The notes under the pieces were generated by a model. It saw nothing but the letters and a program-made list of their open reading frames with translations, was not told the origin of the DNA and did not search any database. The position numbers and the translations under genes are program-made. This document shows, piece after piece, positions 32,760 through 45,700 of a stretch of 64,000 bases of DNA (position 1 is its first letter; every line of letters begins with the position of its first letter). The stretch is from contig JABAKD010000019.1 in assembly GCA_012845835.1 (NCBI GenBank), positions 4,998,994 to 5,062,993 on the forward strand. Reading direction: 5' to 3'. This DNA comes from Undaria pinnatifida (Eukaryota; Sar; Phaeophyceae; Laminariales; Alariaceae).

Positions 32760-35275
32760 AAATATTAAGGTTAAGCTCGAACGGTCTCCTGCACTACTTG
32801 CATTTTGCGTGGAAGCTCATGAAAGCTTCCGCGAAAGCTTTCACCGCTTCCATGGGAGCTTGCATGGACGATATTGAAGCTTTGGAAGCGGTGGAAGCTT
32901 CCATGGAAGATATGGAAGATATGAAAGCTTCCACGGAAGTAACTTCCACAAGAGGTTCCGAGAAAGTGTCGCTGGAAGCTTCCACGAAAGCTTCCATGGA
33001 GGTAACTTCCACGAAAGCTTTCACGGAAGCTTTCATGTTTCCAAGGAATCGTTCATGGAAGTAATAGAAGCTTCCACGGAATTATCTTGGAAGTAACTTC
33101 CACGAAATATTCCACGGAAGCTTCCATGAAGCTTTCGTGTGAGTAACTCCACTAAAGCTTTCATGGAAGTAACTTTCACGAAAGCTTCCATGGAAGTAAA
33201 GTAACTTCGACTGAAGCCTTGGTAACTTTCACGGAAGCGTCTTTGTTAGCTTCTATGGAAGTCATTTCCACGAAAGCTTCCACGAAAGCTTCCATGGAAG
33301 TAACTTGCAAGACAGCTTCTACGGAAGTAACTTCCACCAAAGCTTCCATTGAGATTAATATTAGTAACTTCCACTAAAGCTTCCACGAAAGCGTCAATCA
33401 AAGCAACTTTCACGAAATCGTCCACCAAAGCTTTCGTGAAAGTCACGTTCACGAAAGCTTCAACGGAAGCAGTAACTTCCACAGAAACCTTCGTAAATTA
33501 CACGGAACCTTCAATGGATGTAACTGCCGCCAAATCTTCTACGGAAGATTTTATGGAATTAAGTTCCACGAAAGCTTCCACAAACCATCCCATGGAAGTA
33601 ACTTTCACCGAATCTTTCACGAAAGCTTCCACGAAAGCTTCCATCGGAGTAACTTTCAGGAAGGCTTCAACAAAAGCTCCCATAGAAGTAACTTGCTCGA
33701 AAATTTCTACGAAAGCTCCCATTGAAGTAACTTTCAAAAAAGCTTCCACAAAAGCTTCCATGGACGTAACTTCCACCAAAGCCTCCACGGAAGCATTTAT
33801 GGACGTACCGTTCACGAAAGCGTTCATCAAAGCTTCCACTAAAGCTTCCATGAATAATTTCATGGAAATAAATTCCACCTATGCTTCCACGAGAGCTTCC
33901 ATAGAAGCAACTTCCACGAAAGCTGCCACGATATTTTTCATGGAAGAAATTTTCACGAAAGCTTCCACGAAAGCTTTAATGGAAGTAACTTTCACGAAAG
34001 CTTCCACGAAAGCAGTAACTTCCACGGAAGCCTTCGTATCTTCCGCGGAAGATTTCATGGAAGTAACTCCCATCAAAGCTTCCATGGAAGTAATTTCAAC
34101 GAAATCTCCCATGGAAGTAACTTCCACGAAAGCTTCCACAAAAGCTCCCATGGAAGTGACTTCACGAAAGCTTCCACGACAACTCAAATGGAAGTAACCT
34201 TCACGAAACCATGGAAGTAACTTACACGGAAGCCCTCGTAACTTCCACGGACGCGTCCACCGAGTCCTGCGTAGCTTCTACGGAAGCTTCCACGACAGCT
34301 CCCATTGAGTAAGTTTCACCAAAGCGTTTACCAAAGCTTCCGTAGAAGTAACTTGCACCAAAGCTTCCATGGAAGCTTCGAAGAAAGGTTCCACGGACAC
34401 ACGAAATCTTCCACGGCATTAACTCCCACGAAAGCTTCCACAGAAGTACCTCCCACGAAAGCGTCCAAGGGAGTGACTCCTACGAAAGCTTCCACGGGAG
34501 TAACATGCACGAAAGCTTCCATGGGAGCAACTTCCACAAAACATTGAATGTAAAATATCTTCCACGAAGGCTTCGATGGAAGAAACTTCCACGGGACCAC
34601 GAAAGCTTTCACGGATTAGAAAGCTTCCACGATTGCATTTCTGCGTGTTTTTACGTTTTAGTTCCATGGAAGCAAGCGGCAGCTTCCACGGAAGGTCTGA
34701 AAACACTGTTAGGGAAAATCAGAAGAACCCTTCCATGGAAAGTCGGACGAAAGCTTCCACGGAAAGTTCTACGAAAGCATCAACGAAAACGTCCACGGAT
34801 TCGAAAGCTTCAACGAAAGCACTTCCAAAGCTTTTACCTTTAAGTTTTACAGAAGCAAGTGGCAGCTTCCACGGAAGGTCGGAAGCTCACCGGCTTCCAC
34901 GAAAGGTTTCACGAACGCTCCCCGTGAAAGCTTTGAAAATAGGTTCCATGAAAGATTGGAAGGTGCATTCAATGATTTTTTTCGTTTCTCTTCCACGAAC
35001 GCTTCCGCAGCTTAAACGGAATCTAAGCGGATTCCACGACAGCCCCCGCGAATTTCTAACTCCCATATGTCCTTTGGTGGACGAAATAAACACTTTTTAT
35101 ATCAATAACACGTCCATGAACGAGGTTTATGTTTTACTTCCATGTCAACTTGTCATGGAAATAAAAAGTAGACTTGCGTGGAAGCAGTTTATTTATACGA
35201 AAGCTTCCACGAACTTCCATGGGGTTTACTTTTTTATGCTACCGTGGGAGCAAATTATTTTTTACTTATTCATTT
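32760..35275. repeat. HindIII-motif minisatellite, 12-bp words in about 39-bp units
   Basis: Built from 'tccacgaaagct' (12 bp) and 'tccatggaagtaac' words, most regular at 33,240-34,200. The commonest longer unit is 39 bp, which in one frame reads TKASTKASMEVTF-like phrases. Word boundaries make palindromes (GGAAGCTTCC, TTCCATGGAA). Unit lengths are mostly multiples of three, so long ORFs stay open on both strands: 33349-34197 plus (282 codons, S/T/K/A-rich) with minus ORFs 33498-33878 and 33879-34187 (V/E/A/F-rich). No signal peptide or start context singles out one as a gene, and the frame changes at each edge, so I do not call a CDS. Toward 35,275 the repeat decays. Confidence 0.85.
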
Positions 35276-35289
35276 ATTTTATTCGCCTC

Positions 35290-37060
35290 TACGAATACCA
35301 TTCGAGTCGGTCAAAGTAAGGTTTGCCCGAGGCCTCAAGTCTACCAGTCGGTAGTGTACTGACTGGCTGCCGGCTGCTGCGATGCGGCTGGCACGAGAGA
35401 GGTCAACCGACAAACACAAATATGACAGGATTATGGCATCGGCACACCCAGAGAAACATACTGACCTACCATGCGTGGCATAGCTCCATACAGGAGCATT
35501 CAGGTGATGTCACACCATGGAGCGGGAGTACTATGGTATTCGTATTGTTTCCGTGCACGGTGACCTGTGTTATTGCTGCAGGCTGTCCCACAGGGTCGAG
35601 GAAGACGGAGCTAGTTGCGAGTGGTTACGCAAAAGGTGAAGATTGGTAGGTCTGACGCATACTTCGAAAATAAATGCAAGGTGCACGTTGTCCGCCTCCA
35701 TGTAAAACATCAGCTGTTGGCACAGGAGGACAGTAGCTGTGCCCGAACCTGCAAGGAAACGCAAGCTGTGACGTTGAATAATATAGGAAAAGTCCACCAG
35801 CAGGCACGGAAGTCAGATGGAGCAGCGGCAAAAAGGTTGAAACGCCCGCCACCAGAAAACAAAACTATGAATGGCCCACCAGCAGGCACGGAAGCGTTAC
35901 CGGCCAGCCGCATCGAATGAATACTTGGTTTTATCCTACCAGGTGAAGTCTTTCGTATATTTCGTGTTTTATGTGCTCGATGGTGTGCGTTACGTTGGGC
36001 TCCTGCACCCAACCCGTATGTAAGCGCGGATACTGCGCGGACAAAACCCTTTCTTCTTCAGCGTCGATTTCGGCGTAATAGAGTGCTTCCAACGTCACGT
36101 CCTCTGCCCGCAACGGACGCCACCATATCAAAATCGAGGTCATAATACCGATGACAATGGAAACGTGATGCTGCTAAGTAGTTTTCGAAATCTTGCAAGA
36201 AGACATCGTGCGAACATACCCCCGTGCCGCTCCTGTGGTGAAAACGGAACGGAAGGACAATTTTGTCGCCTATTTTCTACACAGGAGCGCCCAAATGTGT
36301 TTTTTTCACACGCCCGGCTTGCGCCAACCACATATCACGGTCGTGTTATTTGCACTGTGACGAGAGTGTGAGTCAGAGCGCCTCAACGGCGCACGCCATT
36401 GACATTCCATGGCGCAGTTGCTCGTTTCGTCCATCGTTGTCTGTTGCAGACGTTATATCTCGCCGTCTTAGACTATCATTTTGACGACTGTTTCTCAGGT
36501 CATTTTGGCCCTGCGTGTGCCCACTGTGTACGTTTGCTTTTTTGTTTTTTAAACATTGGAACTTGTGTGGTGAACATCAATGGTCATGTGTGAGTCACGC
36601 CCCCGTTCCGTTGATGACTCGGGTTCCGCTGGAAAGTATTGTTTGACGTCATGACGCGGCGCTGGGCACTATGCAAACATGCCCTAACCTAGGTTGTACA
36701 CGTTACCGGGTAAGGTATGGGCGTTCCGAGCCCTCGAAACTCCCCGGTACAAGCGGCTTTTGTGCCACTCCTAACCATCGTCGGCGTGCGACGTGTCGAC
36801 GGCAATTTGTGGGTCCGTGGGCACCACACCGCCAAGGGGAGGCTAAACCGGACATTGAATACTACCCATTTACGTCACAATTGTTTGTTGTGGTTTTCGT
36901 TGTGTACGTGGACCATGGTATTGTTCATCCCGTACCAGTATAGTCTAGAGTCTAAGTTTTCTCCGAATCATTGTTTGGGATAGATCTTAACCCCCGAGAT
37001 TGAGGAATCTCAGAAACAGAACTGGTGCACCTCCATGGTAGCACGCGTCTTGCCCGCTAT
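35290..37060. other. No firm gene; possible minus-strand coding remnant
   Basis: Not obviously repetitive. A 20-bp string 'cccaccagcaggcacggaag' (35,876) has a near copy at 35,798. The minus ORF 35,931-36,143 (70 codons, acidic, with ALYYAEIDAEEERV) has more protein-like composition than its neighbours. It lies downstream, on the same strand, of the KDZ-like fragment at 37.3 kb and could be a terminal exon; I have no motif for it. Confidence 0.35.
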
Positions 37061-37294
37061 TTACGTCTTATTCTCGCCAATAGTGGCATACTCGTGTTGA
37101 GGTAGCCAACATATATGTCTATTTCGAGCCCTTCGATAGTTGACCACACGTCTAATCCAACTTAAACCGTCGTTAATGTGGGGTCGAAGCGCAATGTAAA
37201 CAAGACCTTCGTCGTTTCTACGCACGGAACGTCGAACACGTCGGACCCATCCCCAACCCTTGCATCGTAAGTAATGAAGGCCAACGCACGGCAA
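37061..37294 (-). pseudogene. Possible C-terminal continuation of KDZ-like transposase
   Basis: This 77-codon minus ORF follows the catalytic fragment after a 46-bp gap. It contains GLSWIRRVVNYRRARNRH, which has the spacing of the helical W-x-R-R segment that follows the VDRFH motif in KDZ transposases. The assignment is weak and rests mainly on position and strand. Confidence 0.25.
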
Positions 37295-37340
37295 GATTTA
37301 CCGACAACGAAGGGCTTGTCTAAATCTGCATATGAACATT

Positions 37341-37714
37341 TTACCTGTCAACGAAGTGACGAGCCCCCAGCCAGGAGTCGTCGGAATGATTCCAGCGGTA
37401 GCGCCGTAGAGCACAGCCCTCGTCATAGAAGATCATTTCCGGCCGGCTGGCGGAGTCTTCCCAGATGGAGTCCAGGCAACCGGCCACGACCTCCATCCCC
37501 TCGTGTTCCCACAACATACCTAAACCGGCGATGATGCTGCAGTTCAAAGTCGCTATGATGTGTCGGTGCGTGTAATGGGTAGAACACAGCAGCCGGAATT
37601 GTCGCGCTTCGTAGAGCTTGGCTCCGCGTGGGATGACGGCATTTCCAGTACCACGGTCGGGAGGGTAAGCGAGCAGGACGTCCGTTGCAGCGACGGCAAG
37701 GGCACGGGATAGAA
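37341..37714 (-). pseudogene. KDZ-type transposase catalytic fragment
   Basis: On the minus strand an open frame of about 124 codons (bounded upstream by a TGA near 37,715) reads HYTHRHIIATLNCSI, then GLGMLWEHEGMEVV, SRPEMIFYDEGCALRRY and ARHFVDR. In KDZ (Kyakuja-Dileera-Zisupton) transposases this region reads as a Cys-rich 'CpcG' strand, an E-containing helix, the 'P-x-hhh-Y-D-x-x-C' strand with a catalytic Asp, and 'hVDRFH'. The order and spacing fit. The frame stops just after VDR; the DNA there reads GACAG then GTAAAA, a plausible 5' splice site exactly where the FH of the motif should follow. No ATG is available in frame, so it is either an internal exon or a relic. Family assignment is pattern-based. 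Confidence 0.5.
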
Positions 37715-37719
37715 CGTGT

Positions 37720-40520
37720 CAGTAGTGCAGATGTTCCATGCAAGAGGGTGGAACGCTTGCATGGAACAATCGTCAATTGATGACTCGAATGGCACGCGAC
37801 GTTAGCTACATGGCAGGACGTAAATGGCTTCTTGGGCCGCCTGCTAAACGGCTACTTATCAATATCTATTCTTCCTGCTAAACCTTATGTACGGATCACA
37901 TGACGTCGAACCTGCGCCCACGCAGGAAATGTGTAAGAAACAGTGAAATCTACGTGACATTTCTCCCCAACAAGATCGCCACGAGGCCTACATCGCTATG
38001 TTTCGGCGCGTGGAGGTCGTCAGACGTCCCCAGTAAATATTCAACGTCATGGGTCGTGGGTTGAAGTTGGTAGGCGTGGGGGGCGTGGGTTGTGTTGTTA
38101 TCGTCGTGCGTGTTTGGCGTCCAAAGGCCGTGTTGCTGCCGGTGCATCCCTGATCTTGAGTTCTGTTCGGGAATGTGGTGAACGTCATCGACAGTTCAAC
38201 CTGACCGAGGCTTGCAGATGCACCATACCCGTCAAACGACACGCGCGCCAGTGACCCTAATCCCGTTGTATGGAGGTGTGACGCACGAACGTCGGGGTGC
38301 GTGGGTGGCCGTCGTTATGGTCTTCATTTGCAAGCATGGCCTGCATCGCACCAACTAACAACGATTTTGCATTAAGCCCGGGAGAGTAGATTATGAGAAC
38401 CGCGGAAAACCCCCCGGGCCACCGTGGCTTCGTCCAGGCCTCCCCCGTCATCGTACCTCCGTCACTGTAGTTTAGCGTTTCGTAAACACATAAGAGGACA
38501 TGTCAGTATATATTGGCAGAAGGAACTGTGATGTAGCACGCTGGTATCAGTGCCACGAAATGAGATGGGCACACCACTAATGACGCACACACTTATGGCA
38601 ACCGATGACGACGTATACTCGGTGGAAAGCGTGGGTCACGCCCTTGCTGTGGCTCTTTGGTGTCGGCAACAGCGTCACGAGCGGGAACATAGGCTGTTCG
38701 ATTGTTAGGCGGGGCTTTCACTTCGACAATTCACAACTAAGATCAAACAACCTCGTCACGTCTTGCAAGGGAAATAACTTGCCTTAGTGACGGTACGAGA
38801 AGCCATCGGGGTTGTTGGCGATTTTTTCATGGAAGGATCTCCGGCTTATAAAGCGCGTGCCAACATTCCACCCGGCGTCGTTTTGTTTTTTTTTTTCGTC
38901 ACAACTACAGTAGATGCGGCAGGCTTCAGAGCTTTGGGTGCTGTGATTGAAACAGTCTTCAGAAGCGGGTTGAGGTAGAGCTCGCTGCATACACAGCACG
39001 AAGCACTCACCCTTCGTAACGAGTGATTTTTCGGCGTTGACCTGAACACTGACTACGGGCTGTATAGTTGGTGGTTACCGACAAATAAATAATTGCGAAT
39101 TAGCTTGCGGACAGTTGGAGCGGCCGGTGCAGAGGTTCGACATCTATGTTATGGAGAGCACAGCAACAACAATTTACGGTATAAGCGACGACCTCCGAAG
39201 CACGCATAAAAGCACGGCGAAACGTGGAAAGAAATGCCGGGCATGTCTCCACCTGATATGGCCCACGCGCACCAGTATGAAGAGGGTCTTGGGCCCATTG
39301 GTTCGCTACCACGTAGCAAAGCTCCTTGTAGGGCCCGTGGTAGCTTTCCATGTACAACTTCCTGGACATAACTGAGCCTACTTGGTTTTTTAAAGAGTCA
39401 AATTTTCATCCCCAGGTCAGTCTTCATCCCGAAGTCCAACGGGTAGCTGGCATCCCTTGCTCAGCCTATCATGTTATGCGTAATCGGCGCTTGTCACTGA
39501 CAATACGTCGGGCGCCAAACGTGCTCGAGAGAGATGTCAGCGTCCTATGTGTGGTCGGCCCAAGGTAGCAGTTGACAAGAAATGGAGTCGGTTGGGAACA
39601 CTATGCGGTGACTACTTGTACAGAGCGTACCAAGTGATTTAACCGGCACTATGGAGAGTACGAAGCCGAAGACACGCAGAAGCCAGGCAAAGACCAAACA
39701 TACGAAGGTTCACAGCAGGTACCCAAAGCAGTAGCAAACACCGACATCAGTCGCAAGAAAGAAGTAGCGACAGCAGCGACGCACCAGACGCGCCAACTCC
39801 GACCAAGACGTTATGAGGTGGGACGTGCCTCCCACTGAACACAGAAGTAGTCGGTGTGTCTTTTGCGCAGTGTTGGTGGGTGTGTGTGCTGAGGGCGAGA
39901 GGATGACAGTCGTTGTGTTGTGGTAGTTAGAAATGTGGGGGCTCTTGGACAAGGCTGTGTTCATCAGGAGATAACTTTTTTCCATCGCCCAGGTCATAAA
40001 GAAAGTGCGATATTTCTTCGTAACACATTGGCGAAGACCATGAAGCCTGGGAAACCGCAAAAGCTCATAGCAGACACCGACAGTAGTCGCAAGAGAGGAT
40101 CAGCATAGGCAGCGAGGCAACCGCCGCAGGAGAAAGAGTGTGCGGTGTGTGACGAATAAGCGAGAGGACACTGTCTAAAGCGCTAATTAGACGGCTGTAC
40201 TTGAGAGCTGCGGCAGCAGAGACAGCCGAAAGCACGATGTGTCGGAAGCACGTGTGTCCCGCGGACGCACTGTTGCAGACGGGGCACAGAGCAACGGAGG
40301 AGGATTGTTGCGTGCACGACCGCAACCTCAAACCCGCGAATAACGGTGTTGCAATAGCAAGAATAGCATAGTTTTGCGGGATGTAGTCCAGAGAAGGAGA
40401 GCTACAACCCCTCAACAGCAACATTGTCGTGTTACGTTGGCAGGGCAGACGAACAGTGCTAGGGTGCAAATAACAGTGCATGGGGGGGGGCGACGCCGAC
40501 CCCCCCTTGAACTCCGCCCC
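37720..40520. other. No gene recognised
   Basis: Many 60-120-codon ORFs on both strands, none with motifs. A weak direct repeat links 39,737-39,790 ('aaacaccgacatcagtcgca') to 40,073-40,125 ('cagacaccgacagtagtcgc'). If the KDZ fragments belong to one gene, this interval would be intronic or linker, but I could not place exons. Confidence 0.4.
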
Positions 40521-40528
40521 CCGCCCCC

Positions 40529-41200
40529 TTGAAAGACTTCAGTGTGCATTCGTCGGGTGCCGACAGCGTGAGGTGGATCGGCCCCCGAAAGTGTGCGTTG
40601 GAAATGTTTGTAGTGGATTTTTATAACATTTGGGTCCAAGCCAACAACGTTTGTACGTCCAGCATGGAATACGTTGGTGCCTTCAGAGAATGCCGTGGAA
40701 ACATAGGTCGAGTGGACCCCAACAACGTTTGTACGTCCAGCATGGAATACGTTGGTGCCTTCAGAGAATGCCGTGGAAACATAGGTCGAGTGGACCTTCA
40801 CCACAAGGTCTCCCACTGCGCTGTACCGGTGAATCAGATTCTGCGCACAGCAGGAGGTGATGCATGGGGATTACTGCGCGGTGACGACTTCATTGGCCTG
40901 CGAACTCCCACACGAACCGAACAGGTTGACGTGTGCGATTCACTCTTAGATGGAAGACCGGTGGAGGTGTTACAACAGTATCGATACTTATCGGCTAAAG
41001 CAGCGAGCGATGGCTGCTGGAGAGCATTTCGAGGTGGATGTAGCATAATTGCACTGTCTAACCCTTCGGGCATTGGTCATAGCTGGATATTAAAGGCCAT
41101 AATATGTACCACCGTTGCCGTCGACGCCCCCGCGAATGAGTGGGTTCAGGAAGAACCATTTGCTCGAAAACTGCACCCCGAGGACAACAGTAGGGCGTGA
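40529..41200 (+). CDS. Hypothetical ORF with an exact 78-bp internal duplication
   Basis: A 223-codon open frame, long for this part of the window, with no recognised domain. An in-frame direct duplication of 78 bp (26 codons, starting at 40,643 and 40,721) repeats NNVCTSSMEYVGAFRECRG without a mismatch over at least 70 bp. It preserves the frame and is evidently recent. The rest is of mixed composition with several cysteines and no signal peptide or membrane segment. I see no start-context or splice evidence that it is expressed, and the overlapping minus ORFs 40412-40816 and 40834-41073 show the region is open by chance on both strands. Low confidence as a gene; the duplication is certain. 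Confidence 0.25.
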   Translation: MKDFSVHSSGADSVRWIGPRKCALEMFVVDFYNIWVQANNVCTSSMEYVGAFRECRGNIGRVDPNNVCTSSMEYVGAFRECRGNIGRVDLHHKVSHCAVPVNQILRTAGGDAWGLLRGDDFIGLRTPTRTEQVDVCDSLLDGRPVEVLQQYRYLSAKAASDGCWRAFRGGCSIIALSNPSGIGHSWILKAIICTTVAVDAPANEWVQEEPFARKLHPEDNSRA

Positions 41201-41209
41201 GCCACGGCA

Positions 41210-42220
41210 TCGGCATCGTTGGCGCGGTGTTAACCCAGCGCTGGGTGAGAGACGGCGAAGGCTAAAAAAAATTGCACCAGTCTCCGAGACGGAGGGGGTG
41301 GAAACTAATTTCCCGTGGACGTCAGTGCGTTAGCTCCAAGGGTTGTAAATTTGAAGTCATTGAATGACGTCTCCCGAGCACAGGGTGGACGCAAGCCGAG
41401 TAGATGAGCTTGCGCGTGAGAGCGCACAGCTCTCTATCTATGGAAACGACAGCGAAGTACTACTAGGTACCCAACAACACTCCAACAACCCTTGCGGCGC
41501 GAAACTGGTAGGTAACTTTCACACCTAAAATCCCAAAGAAACTACGCCTGGTCCAATCGCTCACATGTTCTGCGAAGCCGTTTGCCATGAACGAAATACA
41601 CGGTCGTGAACAATAGCTTACAACGTGCACATAACAACCTCCAGTGTAAATTCTGAAACGAAATAACGGCTCTAGACCCAGGGCGTTGCCTCTTTTTCAC
41701 ATGGCTGGGGTCGGGAAGCCGGCGCGTCGCGTTGTGGCGGGTTTTACCTTTCCAACTTTTTCATAGTTGCGTACACTACACGTCTTCTTACTGGTGTTAA
41801 CCTAGGAGCCATGACCGGGGCGTATGGATGCGAGAAGGCCCACGGCAAGGGTTGGGAGGTACAAGGGCGTCGAGTTCCCCTTTTCTACACCCCGTTGGTG
41901 AGATACGGCGGAACAATCTGTGTCTACTCGTGGAAAAGCGTGGCGTGAAAGGCCATTGCCCACGAATTCGCGTTGGCATCCACGTCTTTCATTTTGTATA
42001 GATTTGAGTGTGGCACGTGCAAGAGGTCACGCTTACAGTAATGGTGCGAACGCCCCCCACGGATACTCTAGCTTTGCCGGAGGCTTCGCGGGAAGGGAGG
42101 GGAAGGGTGTGGGGGTGTTGGCGAGTTGAGGGGTGGCGTAGGGTTCGTTCTTGTGGTAATGGAAAACGCCGAAGTTCACCTACGTTGTACTCAAATTACG
42201 CCGGCATTCACGTTACGCCC
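41210..42220. other. No gene recognised
   Basis: Only short ORFs without motifs on either strand and no repeat partner seen in the window. Confidence 0.4.
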
Positions 42221-42280
42221 GCACACCAACGCTTTCGGCCGCACACCAACGCTTTCGGCCGCACACCAACGCTTTCGGCC
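42221..42280. repeat. Three perfect 20-bp tandem copies
   Basis: 'gcacaccaacgctttcggcc' three times with no mismatch, a young minisatellite. Confidence 0.97.
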
Positions 42281-42339
42281 GCTTCTCACCGCGATCTTCT
42301 AACGCTTTCCAGGTCTTCCGTGCATTCGTAGACCTTGCA

Positions 42340-42573
42340 TCATAGGTGACCTGTGTTGTTGCAGCCATCGACCACGGCAGCCTTCATGGTGCGCGCTTCC
42401 CCGTTCACCTCTATAGTGCGCCTGCAAACGTCACAAACGTGTCCGGGCCAAAGAGGCCTGGTGAGCAGTCCCGCCGTCGTGGACCTAAGAGCTGCCCAGT
42501 GATGGGCCCCCTGCTGGTCGCCGACAATGTCCATGAGCTTGACCTCCTGGGGTCCTCCGCCACGAGGTGGCAC
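42340..42573 (-). pseudogene. Possible KDZ-like exon with first catalytic Asp
   Basis: The end of this 77-codon minus ORF reads HVCDVCRRTIEV, then RTMKAAVVDGC. A C-x2-C pair followed by a hydrophobic strand ending in V-D-G is the pattern around the first catalytic Asp of KDZ transposases. It lies on the same strand as, and between, the N-terminal-like (48 kb) and catalytic (37.5 kb) fragments, the expected order. The frame ends at a TGA three codons after CAACACAG followed by GT, a possible 5' splice site. Without a search this is a suggestion: the motif is short and the N-terminal half is uninformative. Confidence 0.3.
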
Positions 42574-42739
42574 CCCTCAGGTGGGACCCACATCCACGGA
42601 CCTTTCCGCAAAGATATTGTATGACGTAATGGTGCAAGCGGACGGCTTGTTGCTGATTCAGCACTCACGTTGGATCTATTTGCTTCTTATTTCCTTCGTT
42701 AGTGATGTTTGCGTTCGTGTCGCTTTGCTTTTTTCGTAG

Positions 42740-45700
42740 TAATCCAAACCGTACATAATGAGTGCGTTACCGCTTTAGGGTGACTTGGAGCGGATTTGGG
42801 TTTCGCGAAAGGTCCCCACTTCCACTCCAAAGCTTTTACATCTGTTTGCGTTTGCCTCTAACCTCAGCTTACATGCACAGCCACAAACACGGAACAGGGC
42901 CCGTACGTGGCGCAAACGGCTCATACGGTGGGTCTGCCCGATGTTCTGCTTTGTCGGGAGTTCGTGCGCTTCGCGAATTCAACCCTTTGATATTCCCGCG
43001 AGGTGGGCTGCAAAATATATGCAAAAATGTGGAATTAAATCTGCCATTCGGGAACTCGCTAAAATTACACCCACTTCTTAACAGCCCTCAACGACAAGTC
43101 GCCCTGCATGTCCTTCCTCATCGTCAACAAAGGCTGCGTCTGCCGTGAAAACTCAGTCGGGATATTGCATGTGAAGAGGGCAAAGGGGTGAACGAGAAGG
43201 CCATAAATGTACCTACACCTTGCTTCAGTTTGAGGACGGCCAAGATACACCAGTACTCGATGATGGTATTGGCAGAAAGATGTTTGGCCCCGCTGTTTCT
43301 ATCACGCCTTGGTCCCTGGTTGTACCAGTGTACGAAGGGCGAGAACGCCTCCATTATTGTGGAAACGGACGGAATGGGGGGCGGGGGGGACAAGGGGGGG
43401 GAGTGTGCGGGGGGGGGGGGGGGAGACGGTGTACGTTGGTGCCGGCGATGTATACGTGCATGATGTCACATATGAACAATCACTTCCTCAAAACAACCAA
43501 AGCTCCCAAAATCAGACCCTGCAGGCCGGCTGACCCACCCTACGCTTTAGAGTAGGCTTCATGTTTAACTGCTTTTGTATTGAATCTCAACGTCAAAAAA
43601 AATAACCCGAAACTAACAGCCCGATCATATCCAATCGATAACCGAGATCGTGGTGGCCACCGCAGACACGAATGCTACCCAGACTAGACAGTCACAGGGC
43701 GCTATAAAATTCACCAACGGCAAGCCGATAATGCCATACACCTTCATTCGCCGAGCCTAAACCGTTGCCCATGGGGTTGCCGTTCGTCGTATTGAGTGCT
43801 GGTAAACGTTGTTCGCAGATGGTCAGTTGTAGCAAGCGATGATGCAGCAATACATCACTCGTGCTTCGTCAGTCGCAGATGTCGCGCATCAGGATGCCGT
43901 CGCCCTTGCAGCAGCAGAGCATGGTCGGCTCCCCGTCGAGGCACCCTCCCCTCTGTTTTTCACTGGCGGGCACCGCCTGTACAGCGGTTGGACTTTGCAT
44001 CAGCGGTGACGCTCGACCTCACTCGTTGACTCGTCTTCGTCTTGAATGTCAGTGTATTTTTTTTTGTCACGCGTATCTCGCGCATGTCGTCCATGTCCTG
44101 TGTCAGATACGTTTCATTGATTGTTTGTGGATTGCAACCACAATGCAACTTCTGATATACATCTAACAGCCTACGGTCATACTCAGATAACAATGCATAT
44201 ATTTTTGGCCGGATTAGTACCGGACCTTAGGACAATTATTATGATAATACGATTTCGAGGTTCAGGTTTTGGCCAGGTCGAAGAAATATGTATCATTCAA
44301 GCATAATTAAAGCAGGCCCAAGATGCGGAGATTCCTCCTTGCTTGTCGAGCGATTAGCGAGGGTTACATAAAAACACAAGACCCCAGCCAACGTCAACTT
44401 TTCCGAAGCCCGGCGCCGCCCCGAGTGTACTTCCCTCGGCGGTCGACTCCACCGTCCTACCCTAGGGTGTTAGACTACAGCATGAACCGAAGAGACATGC
44501 CGAGTCGCCTCTCGCTGTATTTTTGAAACAAAGCATTCAAATACAGCACGACGACCTCCACAGATATGTGCACGTAACATATGCATGTACCTACGAAAGA
44601 CGTGCGCTGTGATCGCTACAATTCTTGTTCTCTCTACACATGAGCCGGCGTCGACCTGTTGCTACTGATAGTCTGGCTTTGGTGAGGCATGGCGAGTGTG
44701 TGGACGCAGTCGCCTTTTATTCGTAGTCGAAAGCATCGATCGCTACCCGTACGTTTGTGTGTACATCTTATTACTGGTGTACGACGCCGGCTCTGCTTAA
44801 GTGACGTCAGTTACCCTGCCCGGTGAAACTCGTCGTTGACAAATCTCAACTGAGGTGGAACAAAAACAGGGAGTTATCAGGTGATTTAGCAATGATGCAA
44901 TACGTGGGCGCCATTTTGGTAGGGGTGCACGGGGCGAAGAGAAAGAAATTGAAATTACATTGAATGTCTTTGGTCGGCGCTTTACACACGGGGTGACGGG
45001 TCCACCTGCGAGTCTTCCCGCAGGAACAAAGTTTGTCAACGGTCGATTACGATCGACTTCCGATACACCGACCGAAGCACGGACTACCGGCCAATTGCGC
45101 CACCGACAGCTGGCCGTATTTGCCCCATGTCTATGCGTTTCGGGTCCTAGCATGCCCTACACTCTTGTTTGCTCTTGTTTCCTCGTAAAATCTGCCGTGT
45201 GCTCGACGGTCTCGCTTCAGCAGCACCACTGAACGTCAGGTCGTATGGTGTATCATTATTAGCTGTTATGCGTAATACTTTTGTCTGTATTCATATCAAC
45301 ATAAACCAGTTGTAAATTTTTCAAGAGATTGATATGAATACGACAAAACGTTCGAGCGGTACCGTGATTGCACTCTGACCCCTATCTGCGGTGTGGTTAT
45401 TGGTGCCGCCCCTGGTTGTTTCTGCAGTATGTATGGCAAGTTTGGATCTACTGCTGCTGCCGTTACTCCTGCTGTTGAATGCCTGCGTCGTCGGCTGGCC
45501 TTCATGCTCGTCATATATTCTTCTATTCTCACCCCGCACATGCGGGTTTCCTCGTGTCCTAACGCGACGTATGCCGACGGGGAAGAACGAACGTCACACG
45601 CAAATGCATGGAATATGGTCACAGAGAAACGAGCTTAGCGAAATAGTTAGCTGAGGATCAACCGCGCTCCTATGTGCCTGCTCAGAAGTTGCCTGTGTCT

